From positions 4,681,501 through 4,745,500 of the forward strand of contig CP064972.1 of the NCBI GenBank assembly GCA_016699405.1: a stretch of DNA of 64,000 nucleotides, written 5' to 3'. The notes under the pieces were generated by a model, which did not search any database, was not told the origin of the DNA, and saw only the letters and a list, made by a program, of their open reading frames with translations. A program made the translations under genes and the position numbers. How positions within the stretch are numbered: position 1 is the first letter of the stretch; each line of letters starts with the position of its first letter. Shown here piece by piece: positions 43,192-52,052 of the stretch. Source of the DNA: Holophagales bacterium. Lineage in GTDB: Bacteria; Acidobacteriota; Thermoanaerobaculia; Multivoradales; JAGPDF01.

Positions 43192-43228
43192 ATCATAGCC
43201 CGAGGAGCCGGAGCACTCTGGCTAGAAT
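43192..43228. promoter_or_regulatory. Divergent pair of -10 boxes, both close to start codons
   Basis: On the minus strand TATGAT (43192-43197) lies 8 nt before the TTG at 43183. On the plus strand TAGAAT (43223-43228) lies 6 nt before the ATG at 43235. Neither gene has a Shine-Dalgarno, so both messages are probably leaderless. Confidence 0.5.
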
Positions 43229-43234
43229 CCCCCC

Positions 43235-43558
43235 ATGCCCAAGCCCGAGCTTCACCTCCTCGTCTGCACCAACGAGCGGCCGATCGCTGGCCCCCGACCG
43301 AGTTGCTCCCCGAGCGGCGGCCTCGTCCTTTACCAGAGACTGAAAGACCTCGTCCGCGAACGCGGGCTCAAGGACCGGGTTCTCGTCACCCGCACCGGCT
43401 GCCTGCGCCACTGCAGTCGCGGACCCGTCGTCGCGATCTGGCCCGGGAACCTCTGGTGTGGCCAGGTCGGCGAGCCGGATGCCGAGGTCTTGCTCGAGGC
43501 CGCCCTGCGAGGCGAGACTCCGGCGCACCTCGAGATGCCGCCCGGGCCGTGGGAATGA
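43235..43558 (+). CDS. Thioredoxin-like (2Fe-2S) ferredoxin
   Basis: 107 residues. LHLLVCTNERP, RPSC, then TGCLRHCSRGPVVAIWPGNLWCG supply the Cys-x(n)-Cys...Cys-x3-Cys arrangement of thioredoxin-fold 2Fe-2S ferredoxins (Shethna II/NuoE-like). Cytoplasmic one-electron carrier. Its stop overlaps the next start by 4 nt. Confidence 0.9.
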   Translation: MPKPELHLLVCTNERPIAGPRPSCSPSGGLVLYQRLKDLVRERGLKDRVLVTRTGCLRHCSRGPVVAIWPGNLWCGQVGEPDAEVLLEAALRGETPAHLEMPPGPWE

Positions 43559-44220
43559 GCGACGACGCGTCGCCGCTCGCACTCCGCCTCCCGCGGCTGG
43601 CGGAGGTGCCCTCCGGCGTCCTCGACCTCGAGCAGGTCGCCTGGCACCGGGCAGCGCGAACCGAGCTGGTGCGCGTCGAGGACGGCGGCCGCCCTCGTCA
43701 GCCGACCGTCGTCCGTCTCGGCTGGACTCCCGAGTTGCTGCTCGTCCGCTTCGACTGCGTCGACCTCGAACCGTGGGCGACGCTCGCGGGTCGTGACGAA
43801 CCGCTCTGGCAGGAGGAGGTCGTCGAGCTTTTCCTCGCCGCCGGCGAGACCGATCCCGCGACCTACGTCGAGCTCGAGGTCAATCCGCTCGGGGCGCTCT
43901 TCGACGCGCTCATCGCGAACCCCGGGCTCGAACGCGCCGCGCTCTCGGCGAACTTGGCGTTCGACTGGCCGGAGATCCGCTGGAAGGCCGAAGCGCTTCG
44001 CCAGCCGCGTGGCTGGTGGGCCGCGCTCGCTCTGCCCTGGCACGGCCTGCCGGGCGCGGTCGTTCCGGCTCGCGCGGGCGTCCGCCTGCGGGCCAACCTC
44101 TTCCGCATCGACCGACCGCACGACGGGCCGCCCGAGCACAGCGCCTGGTCGCCGACGCGGATCGTTCCGGCCGACTTCCATCGACCTCGCCGCTTCGGCA
44201 CGCTGATCCTTGGCGACTAG
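43555..44220 (+). CDS. CBM9-like (carbohydrate-binding family 9-like) protein
   Basis: 221 residues, no signal peptide. ATG 43555 overlaps the ferredoxin stop (ATGA). LLVRFDCVDLEPWATLAGRD, LWQEEVVELFLAAGE, YVELEVNPLGALFDALI and GVRLRANLFRIDR are characteristic of the CBM9-like fold: E(E/V)VVELF followed by the E-x-NP strand. No catalytic motif; function unknown. Confidence 0.85.
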   Translation: MSDDASPLALRLPRLAEVPSGVLDLEQVAWHRAARTELVRVEDGGRPRQPTVVRLGWTPELLLVRFDCVDLEPWATLAGRDEPLWQEEVVELFLAAGETDPATYVELEVNPLGALFDALIANPGLERAALSANLAFDWPEIRWKAEALRQPRGWWAALALPWHGLPGAVVPARAGVRLRANLFRIDRPHDGPPEHSAWSPTRIVPADFHRPRRFGTLILGD

Positions 44221-44236
44221 AGCGCGTCGCCGGCGG

Positions 44237-45646
44237 TCAGACGAGCGCTCGCACGCGATCCGGCGGGTTTCGCAGCAGCCAGATCACCAGCAGGAGGGCG
44301 ACGCTCGCCAGGCCGAGCGCCAACCCGACCCAGAGTCCGATCACTCCCAGCCCGAGCCGGAAGGCGAAGAGCCAGCCGAGCGGCAGCGCGACGACGTAGT
44401 AGCCGAGCAGATTGGCGAACGCCGCGGGGCGCGGCATCCCCATCCCCCGCAGCACTCCGCCACCGACGGCCTGAAGCCCGTCGAAGAGCTGAAACGCCGC
44501 GGCGATCGGCAGCAGCGCTGCCGCCATGGCGATCGTCGTCGCATCGTCGCTGTAGAAGGTCGGCAGCCAGAAACGTGCGGCGACGAAGAGCACCGCCCCG
44601 GCGGACATCAGGGCGGCGCCCAGCCCGAGCGAGCTCCACGCCGCGACCCGTGCCCCGGGCCCGTCGCCGGCACCGATCAACTGACCGACGCGCGCCGCCG
44701 CACCGAAGGAGACACCGAGCGGCAGCATGTAGGAGACCGACGCGAGGTTGAGCGCGATCGTGTGGCTTGCCAGCTCGACCGTTCCCAACCGGCCGGCCCA
44801 CAGCGTCGCCACCGCGAAGGCCCAGTACTCGAGGGCGAGTTGGATCGCCACCGGCGAGCCGAGAACGGCGATCGCCCGCAACTCCGCGAGCCGCAAGGCG
44901 GTCCGACGGAACACCACGTCGACTCCGTCGAGCAACCGTCGGTGCCGGACGACCGCCAGGAGAGCCAGCAACATCGCCACCTGCGTGAGGGCCGTCGACA
45001 CGCCCGAGCCCACCACCCCGAGCCGCGGCGCGCCGAGGTTGCCGTAGATCAGCACCCAGTTCAGGCCGGCGTTCATCGCGTTCGCCGCCAGGGCGATCCA
45101 CATCGCCGGCCGCACGACTCCCCGCGACTGGAGGAACTGCTTCCAGACGACGAAGAGGAGGAAGAACGGCAGGCTGGGAAGCTGGACGAGAACGTAGCGA
45201 TGGGCCTCGGCGGCGATCGCCGGGTCCTGTCCGAAGGCGACGAGCAGCGGGCCGGCGAAGAGCCAGAGGAGACCGAGGGGCACGCAGACGAGTAGCGCGA
45301 GCGCCGAGCCGTGGGCGAGAACGCGGCCGAGGCGCGCGCTGTCGCGCGCACCGTGAGCCTGGCTGGCGAACGGATCGAGCCCGAAGAGGAACCCCATCGC
45401 GACGATGCTGGTGCCCATCGCCCAGAGCCTGCCGAGCGACACCGCGTTGAGCGCCTCGACGCCGAGGCGGCCGACCATCAGCAGGTCGATCGTCCAGAGG
45501 GAGATCGTCGAAAGCTGCGTCGCCGCCACCGGCGCCGAGAGCGCGGTGAGACGGGCGAGCTCGCGACGGTACGGCTCGGGCGGCACGGGGGGTCTCCCGG
45601 CGCGATCGTCACGGGGAGCCCGACGATCCGTCGAGCTCCCCGTCAA
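44237..45646 (-). CDS. MATE family efflux transporter
   Basis: 469 residues with 12 membrane segments in two pseudo-symmetric halves. LSAPVAATQLSTISLWTIDLLMVGRLG, FGLDPFASQAHGARDSARLG and the equivalent GVSFGAAARVGQLIGAGD in the second half are typical MATE/NorM signatures. Cation-driven export of organic compounds. It starts 12 nt after the secreted-protein stop upstream on the minus strand and may be the last gene of that unit. Confidence 0.92.
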   Translation of the reverse strand: MTGSSTDRRAPRDDRAGRPPVPPEPYRRELARLTALSAPVAATQLSTISLWTIDLLMVGRLGVEALNAVSLGRLWAMGTSIVAMGFLFGLDPFASQAHGARDSARLGRVLAHGSALALLVCVPLGLLWLFAGPLLVAFGQDPAIAAEAHRYVLVQLPSLPFFLLFVVWKQFLQSRGVVRPAMWIALAANAMNAGLNWVLIYGNLGAPRLGVVGSGVSTALTQVAMLLALLAVVRHRRLLDGVDVVFRRTALRLAELRAIAVLGSPVAIQLALEYWAFAVATLWAGRLGTVELASHTIALNLASVSYMLPLGVSFGAAARVGQLIGAGDGPGARVAAWSSLGLGAALMSAGAVLFVAARFWLPTFYSDDATTIAMAAALLPIAAAFQLFDGLQAVGGGVLRGMGMPRPAAFANLLGYYVVALPLGWLFAFRLGLGVIGLWVGLALGLASVALLLVIWLLRNPPDRVRALV

Positions 45647-45658
45647 GCGGCCGAGACC

Positions 45659-46957
45659 TCAGTTCTGGGTCGAGCTCCAGAACGTCCGGTCGCCCGTCTC
45701 GAAACCGTCCTTGAAGAACGACTGGAAGAGGTCGAGGTCCAGCGTGTCCGGGACACCCGGCTTGAACAGCGTGATCGTCGCGCTCGCCCCGTTCGGCGGC
45801 AGGTCGGCATCGAACCAGAAGTTGTACATCGTTCCCCAGCGCAGCGCGTTGGCATTCTGGTTCGACGCGTACGTGTCGGTCGACCAGGTGATGGTGCCAT
45901 TCGGCCCATCCGTGTTGATCGCCCAATCTGTCGTGCTGTACGGCTCGCCGGAGTGCGAGTCGACATCGTGGAAGCCGGCACCACCGATCGTCGCCGCGGT
46001 GTGGAACGACACCGAGAACGCTTGCGCCGCCCGATCCGAGTCCATGTTGTGCAGAGCGATCTCGTAGTGCCAGATGCCGGCCGTCGGCTGCGTGACCTTG
46101 AGCGCGGCGTGGAAGCGCTCCGGCGGGAACGTCGGCGTGTCGATCGCCGAGAAGATGACCTCGGCATCGGCCTTCTTCCAGGCGACGATCGCCGGCCGCT
46201 CGCGGATCGTGCTCCCTTGCAGCGTCAGGTTGAACGGACTCGGTCCGACCGTCACCTCGCGGTAGGAGGCGTTGTTCGCTCCATTGCCAGCCGCCGCGTC
46301 GTCGGCGGTGATGTAGTGGCCCTCGACCCAGAACTTCGCGCCGGCGTTGAGAGCCGGGTCGATTTCGCTCTCGGTCACGACGAGGCGCTGGTCCTGGTTG
46401 GCGACCGGAGACACCTGGGTGTAAGGGAACGGGAAGGCGCCGCTCGTCGGATTCACCTCGGAGCGCTTGCCGAGCGGACGACCGCCGTTGAGCGTCGAGC
46501 CGTAGGTATCGGTGAGACCCACGCCGAGCTGATCGCCTCCGTGCGGCGGCGACTGACCCGCGCCGCAGTTGGAGTCGGGGGTGTTGGTCGAGAGGAAGCC
46601 GTGCTTCAGCCAGCTCTGGCCGAGCTGGATGAAGCGGCCGTCCTTCAGCCGATACATGTTCTGCGCGATGACCGGGTGCTGGCCGGCATTGCAGTAGGAC
46701 TGAGTCGCGTCGCACCACCAGACCGGCTGGTTGCCCACGTTGCACGAGGTCGTGCCGACGGCGTAGCCGCGCAGCCCACCCGATCCGCCGTAGTTGCTCG
46801 TGCTGCCGAGGCTGATGACGGTGACGTCTGGACCCTGAGCGGTGTGGGCGTCCGCGACGTCGCTCCAAACCGCAAAGCCGATCAGGGCGAGAAGCGGCGA
46901 GCCGAGAACCAGCGCGAGACGTCGGCGACGATGGTGCGGATTCTTGGACTTCTGCAT
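45659..46957 (-). CDS. Secreted protein with DGFE-type C-terminal tail
   Basis: 432 residues from ATG 46957, which fits GGAGAG about 10 nt upstream better than the GTG at 46966. Signal-type N-terminus (RRRRLALVLGSPLLALIGFA), then a conserved exported domain (GGLRGYAVGTTSCNVGNQPV, YRLKDGRFIQLGQSWLKHGF) that I have seen annotated only as hypothetical in Planctomycetes and Acidobacteria. The last residues FFKDGFETGDRTFWSSTQN form the DGFE-type tail. It sits downstream of the redox genes. Confidence 0.82.
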   Translation of the reverse strand: MQKSKNPHHRRRRLALVLGSPLLALIGFAVWSDVADAHTAQGPDVTVISLGSTSNYGGSGGLRGYAVGTTSCNVGNQPVWWCDATQSYCNAGQHPVIAQNMYRLKDGRFIQLGQSWLKHGFLSTNTPDSNCGAGQSPPHGGDQLGVGLTDTYGSTLNGGRPLGKRSEVNPTSGAFPFPYTQVSPVANQDQRLVVTESEIDPALNAGAKFWVEGHYITADDAAAGNGANNASYREVTVGPSPFNLTLQGSTIRERPAIVAWKKADAEVIFSAIDTPTFPPERFHAALKVTQPTAGIWHYEIALHNMDSDRAAQAFSVSFHTAATIGGAGFHDVDSHSGEPYSTTDWAINTDGPNGTITWSTDTYASNQNANALRWGTMYNFWFDADLPPNGASATITLFKPGVPDTLDLDLFQSFFKDGFETGDRTFWSSTQN

Positions 46958-47023
46958 GGGCAGCACTCTCTCCTGCTCGTCGAAGCCCGGAGTTTCGGGC
47001 GGGGTTTCTGGACTTCCGCGGGC

Positions 47024-48775
47024 TTACCGAGATTCGAGATCGGCGAGCAGTTGCGTCGCCGGAAGCAGTCCCGGGTCGAGCGCGAGCGCCTCACGGCATT
47101 CGGCGATCGCCTCCCCGGTCTTCCCCTCGAGCGCCCGATTGAGGGCGGCATTATAGGCAAGTGCGGCCGATTTGGGCAGGAGGGCGCGCCCGCGAGAAAA
47201 GACTGTCGCCGCTTCCTCGTACCGCCCCGCGAGAGAAAGAAGACTTCCAAGATCGAGATACGTTGCCTCGTCGACGCCGAGATCCAGGGCGCGCCGGTAG
47301 GCCTGCTCGGCCACCTCCACGCGCCCCCGCCACCGTGCATCGTGCGCCACCAGCCGCCAGGCGAGCGCCGCATCGCGGTCCGGGGCAGCTTCAGCGGCTC
47401 GCGCGGCGAGAGCCTCCGGGCGATCCGACAGGAAGGCGAGCCAGGCGAGTGGAAAGGCGAGGCGAGGCTGCGGCGCGAGGCCCCAGCGGCGCGCGCGATC
47501 GAGATGCTCGTAGGCGAGCTCGACGCGCTGGCGATCGCCGACCCCGAGCGCCGGTCGCGACGCTTCGGCGAGCGCCACGCGCCACAGACCTTCGACCTTC
47601 CCCGCGTGCCAGGAGCCGATCCGGGCCCAGTACTGCACCGCTCCCGAGTGCGCCACGAAGGCGACCGCCATCGCGAAGAACAAGAGAAACACTCGACCCG
47701 CCGGCTGGAGGCGTCCGGCCCGCAGCAATTGCAGCCGGCGCACGGCGACGTTGCCTTCGCCCAGAAGGCGCCAGGCCACCAGACTGAAGAACGCGAAGCA
47801 CGCCGCCAGGCCGAGCGAGAAGAGGAACGGAAAGGCCTCGTAGAGCCCACGAACGGAGAAGAAGCAGAGCGCGAAGGAGATCGCCAGGACCAGCTCCTCG
47901 CTCCAGGCAAGCGCCCCCGACCGCCAGCGCGCCGCACGCGCGAAGAAAGCGGGCCGCCCGAAGGACAGCGACAGTGCGCCACGCGGACAGACGCTGACGC
48001 AGTCCAGGCACTTCATGCATCCCGCGTCCACCACCATGCGATGCGTGCGCACCTCCTCGTGCACCCGGACGTTCGACGTGCAGACGGCCGTGCAGTGCGC
48101 GCAACCGTCGCACGCGTCGCTCACCCGGATTCGCCAGGGGGCGAAACGGTCTGCACCGGCGAAGAGCGCACCATAAGGGCAGGCATAGGTGCAGAAGCCC
48201 TTGGCGCCGAGCAGATAGACGATCGCGAAGCCACAGATGGCGATCGAGGCCAGTGCCACCGCCCAGCCCGGGAACGTCGCCCAGAACTCCGACGTCACGA
48301 AGTCGTTCTGCAGGGCCGGGAAACCGAGCCCGCGCAGCAGACGATAGGTCGCCGGCCAGAGGAACATGTACGCGAAGGCGAGCGTCGGCACCCAGGCGAG
48401 GAGGCGCGAGCGAAGCGGCATCGGGCGGATCCCGACCTTTCGCAGAAGCCACTGGCAGAAGTCCTGCAACGCGACGAGGTGACAGGACCAGCCGCAGGCG
48501 AAGCGCCCGACGACGAGGGTCGAGAGTCCGGCGACAGCGAAGAACACCAACCCGGCGTTGACCACCCCGCGTCGCCCCAGCTCCATCGCCTCGGACGGCT
48601 CCACGGGGGTAAGCGTCGAGCCCGTCACCAGCCAGTGCGCGACGTGCGCGAGGATCAGCACGTGCACGCCGATGAGCACGCCGGCGCGCCATCGCCCGGC
48701 CCGAGAGCGGCGGATTCCTCCGGGCTGGCCGACGACAGGCAAGGAGATGCGGTGCGCGTTGGCGAGTCGAGTCAT
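47024..48775 (-). CDS. NapH/NosR-like 4Fe-4S membrane protein with TPR tail
   Basis: 583 residues. Membrane segments alternate with CGWSCH and CTYACPYG (NapH/CcoG-type Cys motifs), then two 4Fe-4S motifs, CDGCAHCTAVC and CMKCLDCVSVCP, on the cytoplasmic side, more membrane segments, and a C-terminal TPR-like region (about 420-583; YRRALDLGVDEATYLDLGSL). NapH/NosR-type proteins pass electrons from quinol to periplasmic carriers. The multihaem cytochrome gene is 56 nt upstream in the same unit, so the two may form one route. The TPR tail is unusual for this family. Confidence 0.85.
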   Translation of the reverse strand: MTRLANAHRISLPVVGQPGGIRRSRAGRWRAGVLIGVHVLILAHVAHWLVTGSTLTPVEPSEAMELGRRGVVNAGLVFFAVAGLSTLVVGRFACGWSCHLVALQDFCQWLLRKVGIRPMPLRSRLLAWVPTLAFAYMFLWPATYRLLRGLGFPALQNDFVTSEFWATFPGWAVALASIAICGFAIVYLLGAKGFCTYACPYGALFAGADRFAPWRIRVSDACDGCAHCTAVCTSNVRVHEEVRTHRMVVDAGCMKCLDCVSVCPRGALSLSFGRPAFFARAARWRSGALAWSEELVLAISFALCFFSVRGLYEAFPFLFSLGLAACFAFFSLVAWRLLGEGNVAVRRLQLLRAGRLQPAGRVFLLFFAMAVAFVAHSGAVQYWARIGSWHAGKVEGLWRVALAEASRPALGVGDRQRVELAYEHLDRARRWGLAPQPRLAFPLAWLAFLSDRPEALAARAAEAAPDRDAALAWRLVAHDARWRGRVEVAEQAYRRALDLGVDEATYLDLGSLLSLAGRYEEAATVFSRGRALLPKSAALAYNAALNRALEGKTGEAIAECREALALDPGLLPATQLLADLESR

Positions 48776-48831
48776 GTCGATGCTCGTCCGAGGTCGCGAT
48801 CGCGGTTCCGGGTCAGGCTACGTGCGAGCGC

Positions 48832-50601
48832 TCAGCCGCGCCGGGAGGCTCGCAGAGCGAAGAGCGCGCTCGCCGCGAGCAGCCCGGCGAGGAGGGCCAG
48901 ACCGAGCCGACCGACGGCCGGCACCGCGACGATCCCACCAGCCCCCTGCGGTGTCAGCGTGAGCTGCTGGCTCTGCCGCGCGACCTCGATCTCGATCGGA
49001 CCGCCTTGTGGCGTCTGCGTCCAGCCCTTCACCACCGCCAGTGAACGGAAGGCACGGCGGTAGATCAGTCGCGCCTCGACGTCGACGACGTCGCCGGGAA
49101 GGGCGCTGTCGGGCAGCTCGAAGAGAAAATCCGAGGAGTCGACGGCACCGGAAGAGATCGTGGAATCCTCGTTCACCCCTTCGGCGTCGATGAACAGTAC
49201 CGGACGTACGACGGGCCCCTGGCCGTTGATGCGACCTTCCATGATCTTCGCGAAGCCCTTGCCCGGAAGGCCAGAAAAATCCCCCGGCTGCTGGCCCGGC
49301 ACCTCGTCGTCGGCCCACCAGGGAACGGTCGGCCCAGAGCGCCGGACGAGCGGAACACCATGGAGGCTGGCCGAGACGACGAGCATCGCGTTGCGAATCG
49401 ACACCCCGGTCGGGAACGAGTGACCAGCCCCGGCGTTCTCCACTTCGGCATGCAAAGCGACCATCCCTGGCTGCTCCGTGGCGGCGGCACGCAACAGGAT
49501 CGCGGCGCTCAGCCTCTCCGGCGTCGCCCCATCGAACTTGTGCTCGTGCCGCTGCGAGGCCGGACGCTCGACCGGAAACGCATCGCAGATCGGTCCCGCC
49601 TCGGCGCGCTCCTCCATGTGGCAACTCTGGCAGGTGCGATAGCCGGGGCCCGGAACGGCGAAGCGTGACGCCAGCCACTCGGTGTAGGTGTGTTGTCCTG
49701 CCGCGCCGTTGGACGGGTTGTTGTACTGGTGGCAGGAAGCGCAGAACCGCGAGTCCCTCTGGAACGCGGCGTGCGAGGGACGCATCTGGTCGAAGTCCAC
49801 GTCGTCGAGGGGCCCCCAGACCTGCAGCTCGGTCGGGAACTGGTCGCCCACCGGAAAGCGATAGGTCGACTGTCCGAGGTGATGGAGCGCGTTCACGTCG
49901 CCGTCGATCGAGTCGATCTGGTGACAAGTCAGACAGGTGACGCCGTCGATGCCGGCCTCGGTCGACACCTCGTTGAGCTGAAGCTGGCCCGGGGTGCGGA
50001 CATCTTCCAGCGCTGCATGGCAGGTGGCACAGAAACCCGTCTCGCCCGGGTCGTGCGTGTTGAGGTAGACGTAGCCCGCCCCGCCGCCGGGAGTGCCGGT
50101 GCCGGAGTGAACGTCCGCCACCCACTCGTCGCGTGCGGCCAGGCCGTGGCTGCTGGTGCTCCACTCGAGGAACTGCGTGAAGTGGCAGGCCGAACACCCC
50201 TGGAGCGCGTTCGGGGGCGTGTAGTTGACGGCCGACCCCGAGGAGATCCGCGGGATGAGGATCTCGACGTTGGTCTGGCCGTTGACCGCGGTGTTGCCGC
50301 CGATCTGCCAGTTGGCCGCCGCATTGTGGTCGTATGGCACCGCCGCCGTGAGGTTGACCGTTCCCGCCGGCGAGATCGCCAGGGTGAAGCTCCCGTCGGC
50401 GGCGGTGATCGCCACGGGTGAAGCCGGATCGGCGCGGACGTGAACCCGCGCACCGCCGACCGGGTTGCCCGAGAGGTCCTCGCGGACATGACCGGAGATC
50501 GCCGCGCCCGCCGGCGAACCAGCCAGGCTCACGAGGGCGAGAGTACCGATCAACGTCCGGGTCACGGCGCGAAACAGGTGCAGCGACGGATTGCTGCGCA
50601 T
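48832..50601 (-). CDS. Five-haem c-type cytochrome with C-terminal sorting-like anchor
   Basis: 589 residues from ATG 50601 (GGAGG 8 nt upstream). Signal peptide, a carboxypeptidase-regulatory-like domain (ISGHVREDLSGNPVGGARV), five CxxCH haem sites (CSACH, CATCH, CLTCH, CASCH, CQSCH), a beta domain with GHSFPTGVSIRNAMLVV and a hydrophobic tail VPAVGRLGLALLAGLLAASA ending in RASRRG. The haem pattern resembles cytochrome c554-like multihaem proteins. Periplasmic or surface electron carrier; partner is probably the NapH-like protein encoded next. Confidence 0.88.
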   Translation of the reverse strand: MRSNPSLHLFRAVTRTLIGTLALVSLAGSPAGAAISGHVREDLSGNPVGGARVHVRADPASPVAITAADGSFTLAISPAGTVNLTAAVPYDHNAAANWQIGGNTAVNGQTNVEILIPRISSGSAVNYTPPNALQGCSACHFTQFLEWSTSSHGLAARDEWVADVHSGTGTPGGGAGYVYLNTHDPGETGFCATCHAALEDVRTPGQLQLNEVSTEAGIDGVTCLTCHQIDSIDGDVNALHHLGQSTYRFPVGDQFPTELQVWGPLDDVDFDQMRPSHAAFQRDSRFCASCHQYNNPSNGAAGQHTYTEWLASRFAVPGPGYRTCQSCHMEERAEAGPICDAFPVERPASQRHEHKFDGATPERLSAAILLRAAATEQPGMVALHAEVENAGAGHSFPTGVSIRNAMLVVSASLHGVPLVRRSGPTVPWWADDEVPGQQPGDFSGLPGKGFAKIMEGRINGQGPVVRPVLFIDAEGVNEDSTISSGAVDSSDFLFELPDSALPGDVVDVEARLIYRRAFRSLAVVKGWTQTPQGGPIEIEVARQSQQLTLTPQGAGGIVAVPAVGRLGLALLAGLLAASALFALRASRRG

Positions 50602-50695
50602 CGGCGTCCCTCCCCCTCGTTCGCTCACCGCGCGATCGCCGAGCGAACCTTCGATTGGAATGTTGGCGATCCTAGCAGGCTGCTCGTGATCCGAT

Positions 50696-51976
50696 TCAGG
50701 CCTTCCGCGCCACGGCCCGGCGGCGTCGGGCGGCAAACTCGGGCGCCTCGCGGATGCAGGTCCAGAGGATTCCGAGCGAGGTCCAGAACGCCGCGAGCCC
50801 CGTCCGCTTGAGCTCGGCCGGCGTCTCTCCCACCGACGGGAAGCCGCGCTCGTCCGGACGGGCGCTCTCCCAACCGCGGAAGAGCCTTCCCCAGGGACTG
50901 GCCAGACAGAGCTTCATCTTCGCCTTGGCGATCACCGGGTACCAGAAGCTGTCGTGGTAGAGCACGCTCGCCAGGTAGGCCCAGGGGGCGAGCACCGTCT
51001 TGAGCGACCACTCGATCGGCTTCTTCAGCGGCCCCCAGTAGATCTGGTGCTGCATGCGCGAGGCGAAGGTCATCTTCTTGAAGGGCCCGACGAAGTGCCA
51101 GTTCTCGGCCGCCGCGTCGAGGTCGCCGACGATCTCGATCTCCCGCGGATCGCCGCAGCCGAGGCCCCGTTCGTGGGCCAGTCGGATGAACTTGATCGAC
51201 AACGGGTCGATGCCCATGAGCTTCGCCGCGACCGCGTCGATCGCCACCTGGTCGGCCGAGGCCAGCATGACGTTCTTGACGTGCGGCACCATGCAGCGCG
51301 GACCCGGACCGTCACCGGCGAAGGTCCCGTCCATGACCGCGAAGACGCCGCGATGGATCTTCTGCTGGATCATCAGCAGGTCGACGAGCGTCTCGTGGAT
51401 CACCGGGTGCGTCCAGTGTCGGCGCTCGTTGAGCAGGCCGCCGAAGGCGTTTTTCATCGCGCCCGTGGTCGTGGTGAAGACGTGGGTCTTGACCGTCGGC
51501 AAGTGGATGATGTTCTCGCCGATGAAGCGCTTGGGGATCATGAACCCGTCCGGGTAGACGTCGTTGAGGCAGAGGAAGCGATCGGCGAGGTCGCCCACGG
51601 CATCGCGCACGTGGATCCACTCCTCTCCCTCCTCGTAGAGGTGGACGTTGCGCAAGCCGTGCGCCTCGACCACCTGGACCTGCTTGTTTTCCCGTTCGCC
51701 GAGCCGCGCGTCGATCACCACGGTCCGGTTGTGGCAGGCATGGATCAGCGCGGGGTCGAAGCCGTCCTTCTCGAGGGTGCGGATCACCCCGTCGAGCTGC
51801 CAGGGCGTCGTGGAGGCGGCCGGGTAGAAGAAGTGCCACGAGATGTTGACCTTGAGCGCGGTGTCGGCGCGCTTGTCGAGCACCTCCTGGTACCCGGCGA
51901 GGCTCATCACCCGGTGAACATCCGCGAGCACGGAGGCGGGCGCGGTGCGGACGACGGCGACTCGGCTCTTCGACAT
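50696..51976 (-). CDS. DUF362 domain protein
   Basis: 426 residues. LKVNISWHFFYPAASTTPWQ, the KTHVFTTTTGAMKNAFGGLL core and DQVAIDAVAAKLMGIDPLSI are DUF362 signatures. Many DUF362 proteins carry a ferredoxin domain; this one does not, and it has a hydrophobic patch near the C-terminus. AAGGAG precedes the ATG. It lies 94 nt upstream of the cytochrome gene, which fits a redox or cofactor role, though function is unproven. Confidence 0.85.
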   Translation of the reverse strand: MSKSRVAVVRTAPASVLADVHRVMSLAGYQEVLDKRADTALKVNISWHFFYPAASTTPWQLDGVIRTLEKDGFDPALIHACHNRTVVIDARLGERENKQVQVVEAHGLRNVHLYEEGEEWIHVRDAVGDLADRFLCLNDVYPDGFMIPKRFIGENIIHLPTVKTHVFTTTTGAMKNAFGGLLNERRHWTHPVIHETLVDLLMIQQKIHRGVFAVMDGTFAGDGPGPRCMVPHVKNVMLASADQVAIDAVAAKLMGIDPLSIKFIRLAHERGLGCGDPREIEIVGDLDAAAENWHFVGPFKKMTFASRMQHQIYWGPLKKPIEWSLKTVLAPWAYLASVLYHDSFWYPVIAKAKMKLCLASPWGRLFRGWESARPDERGFPSVGETPAELKRTGLAAFWTSLGILWTCIREAPEFAARRRRAVARKA

Positions 51977-52043
51977 GGGGCTCCTTCGACGGATCTCGGG
52001 CTCCGGAGGCCGCAGCCTATCAAGGCTCTCGGAGCGGGAAGGT

Positions 52044-52049
52044 TAGACT
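52044..52049 (+). promoter_or_regulatory. -10-like box next to the M23 gene start
   Basis: TAGACT lies 6 nt before the GTG at 52056 (tandem GTG codons at 52053 and 52056). No Shine-Dalgarno is present, so GTG 52056 could be the first transcribed codon. Confidence 0.4.
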
Positions 52050-52052
52050 GGG

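Noticed and set aside
45311..49063. A 1250-codon plus-strand frame across the MATE and redox genes.
   Set aside because: Spans several genes with convincing motifs on the other strand; the composition is that of a shadow frame.
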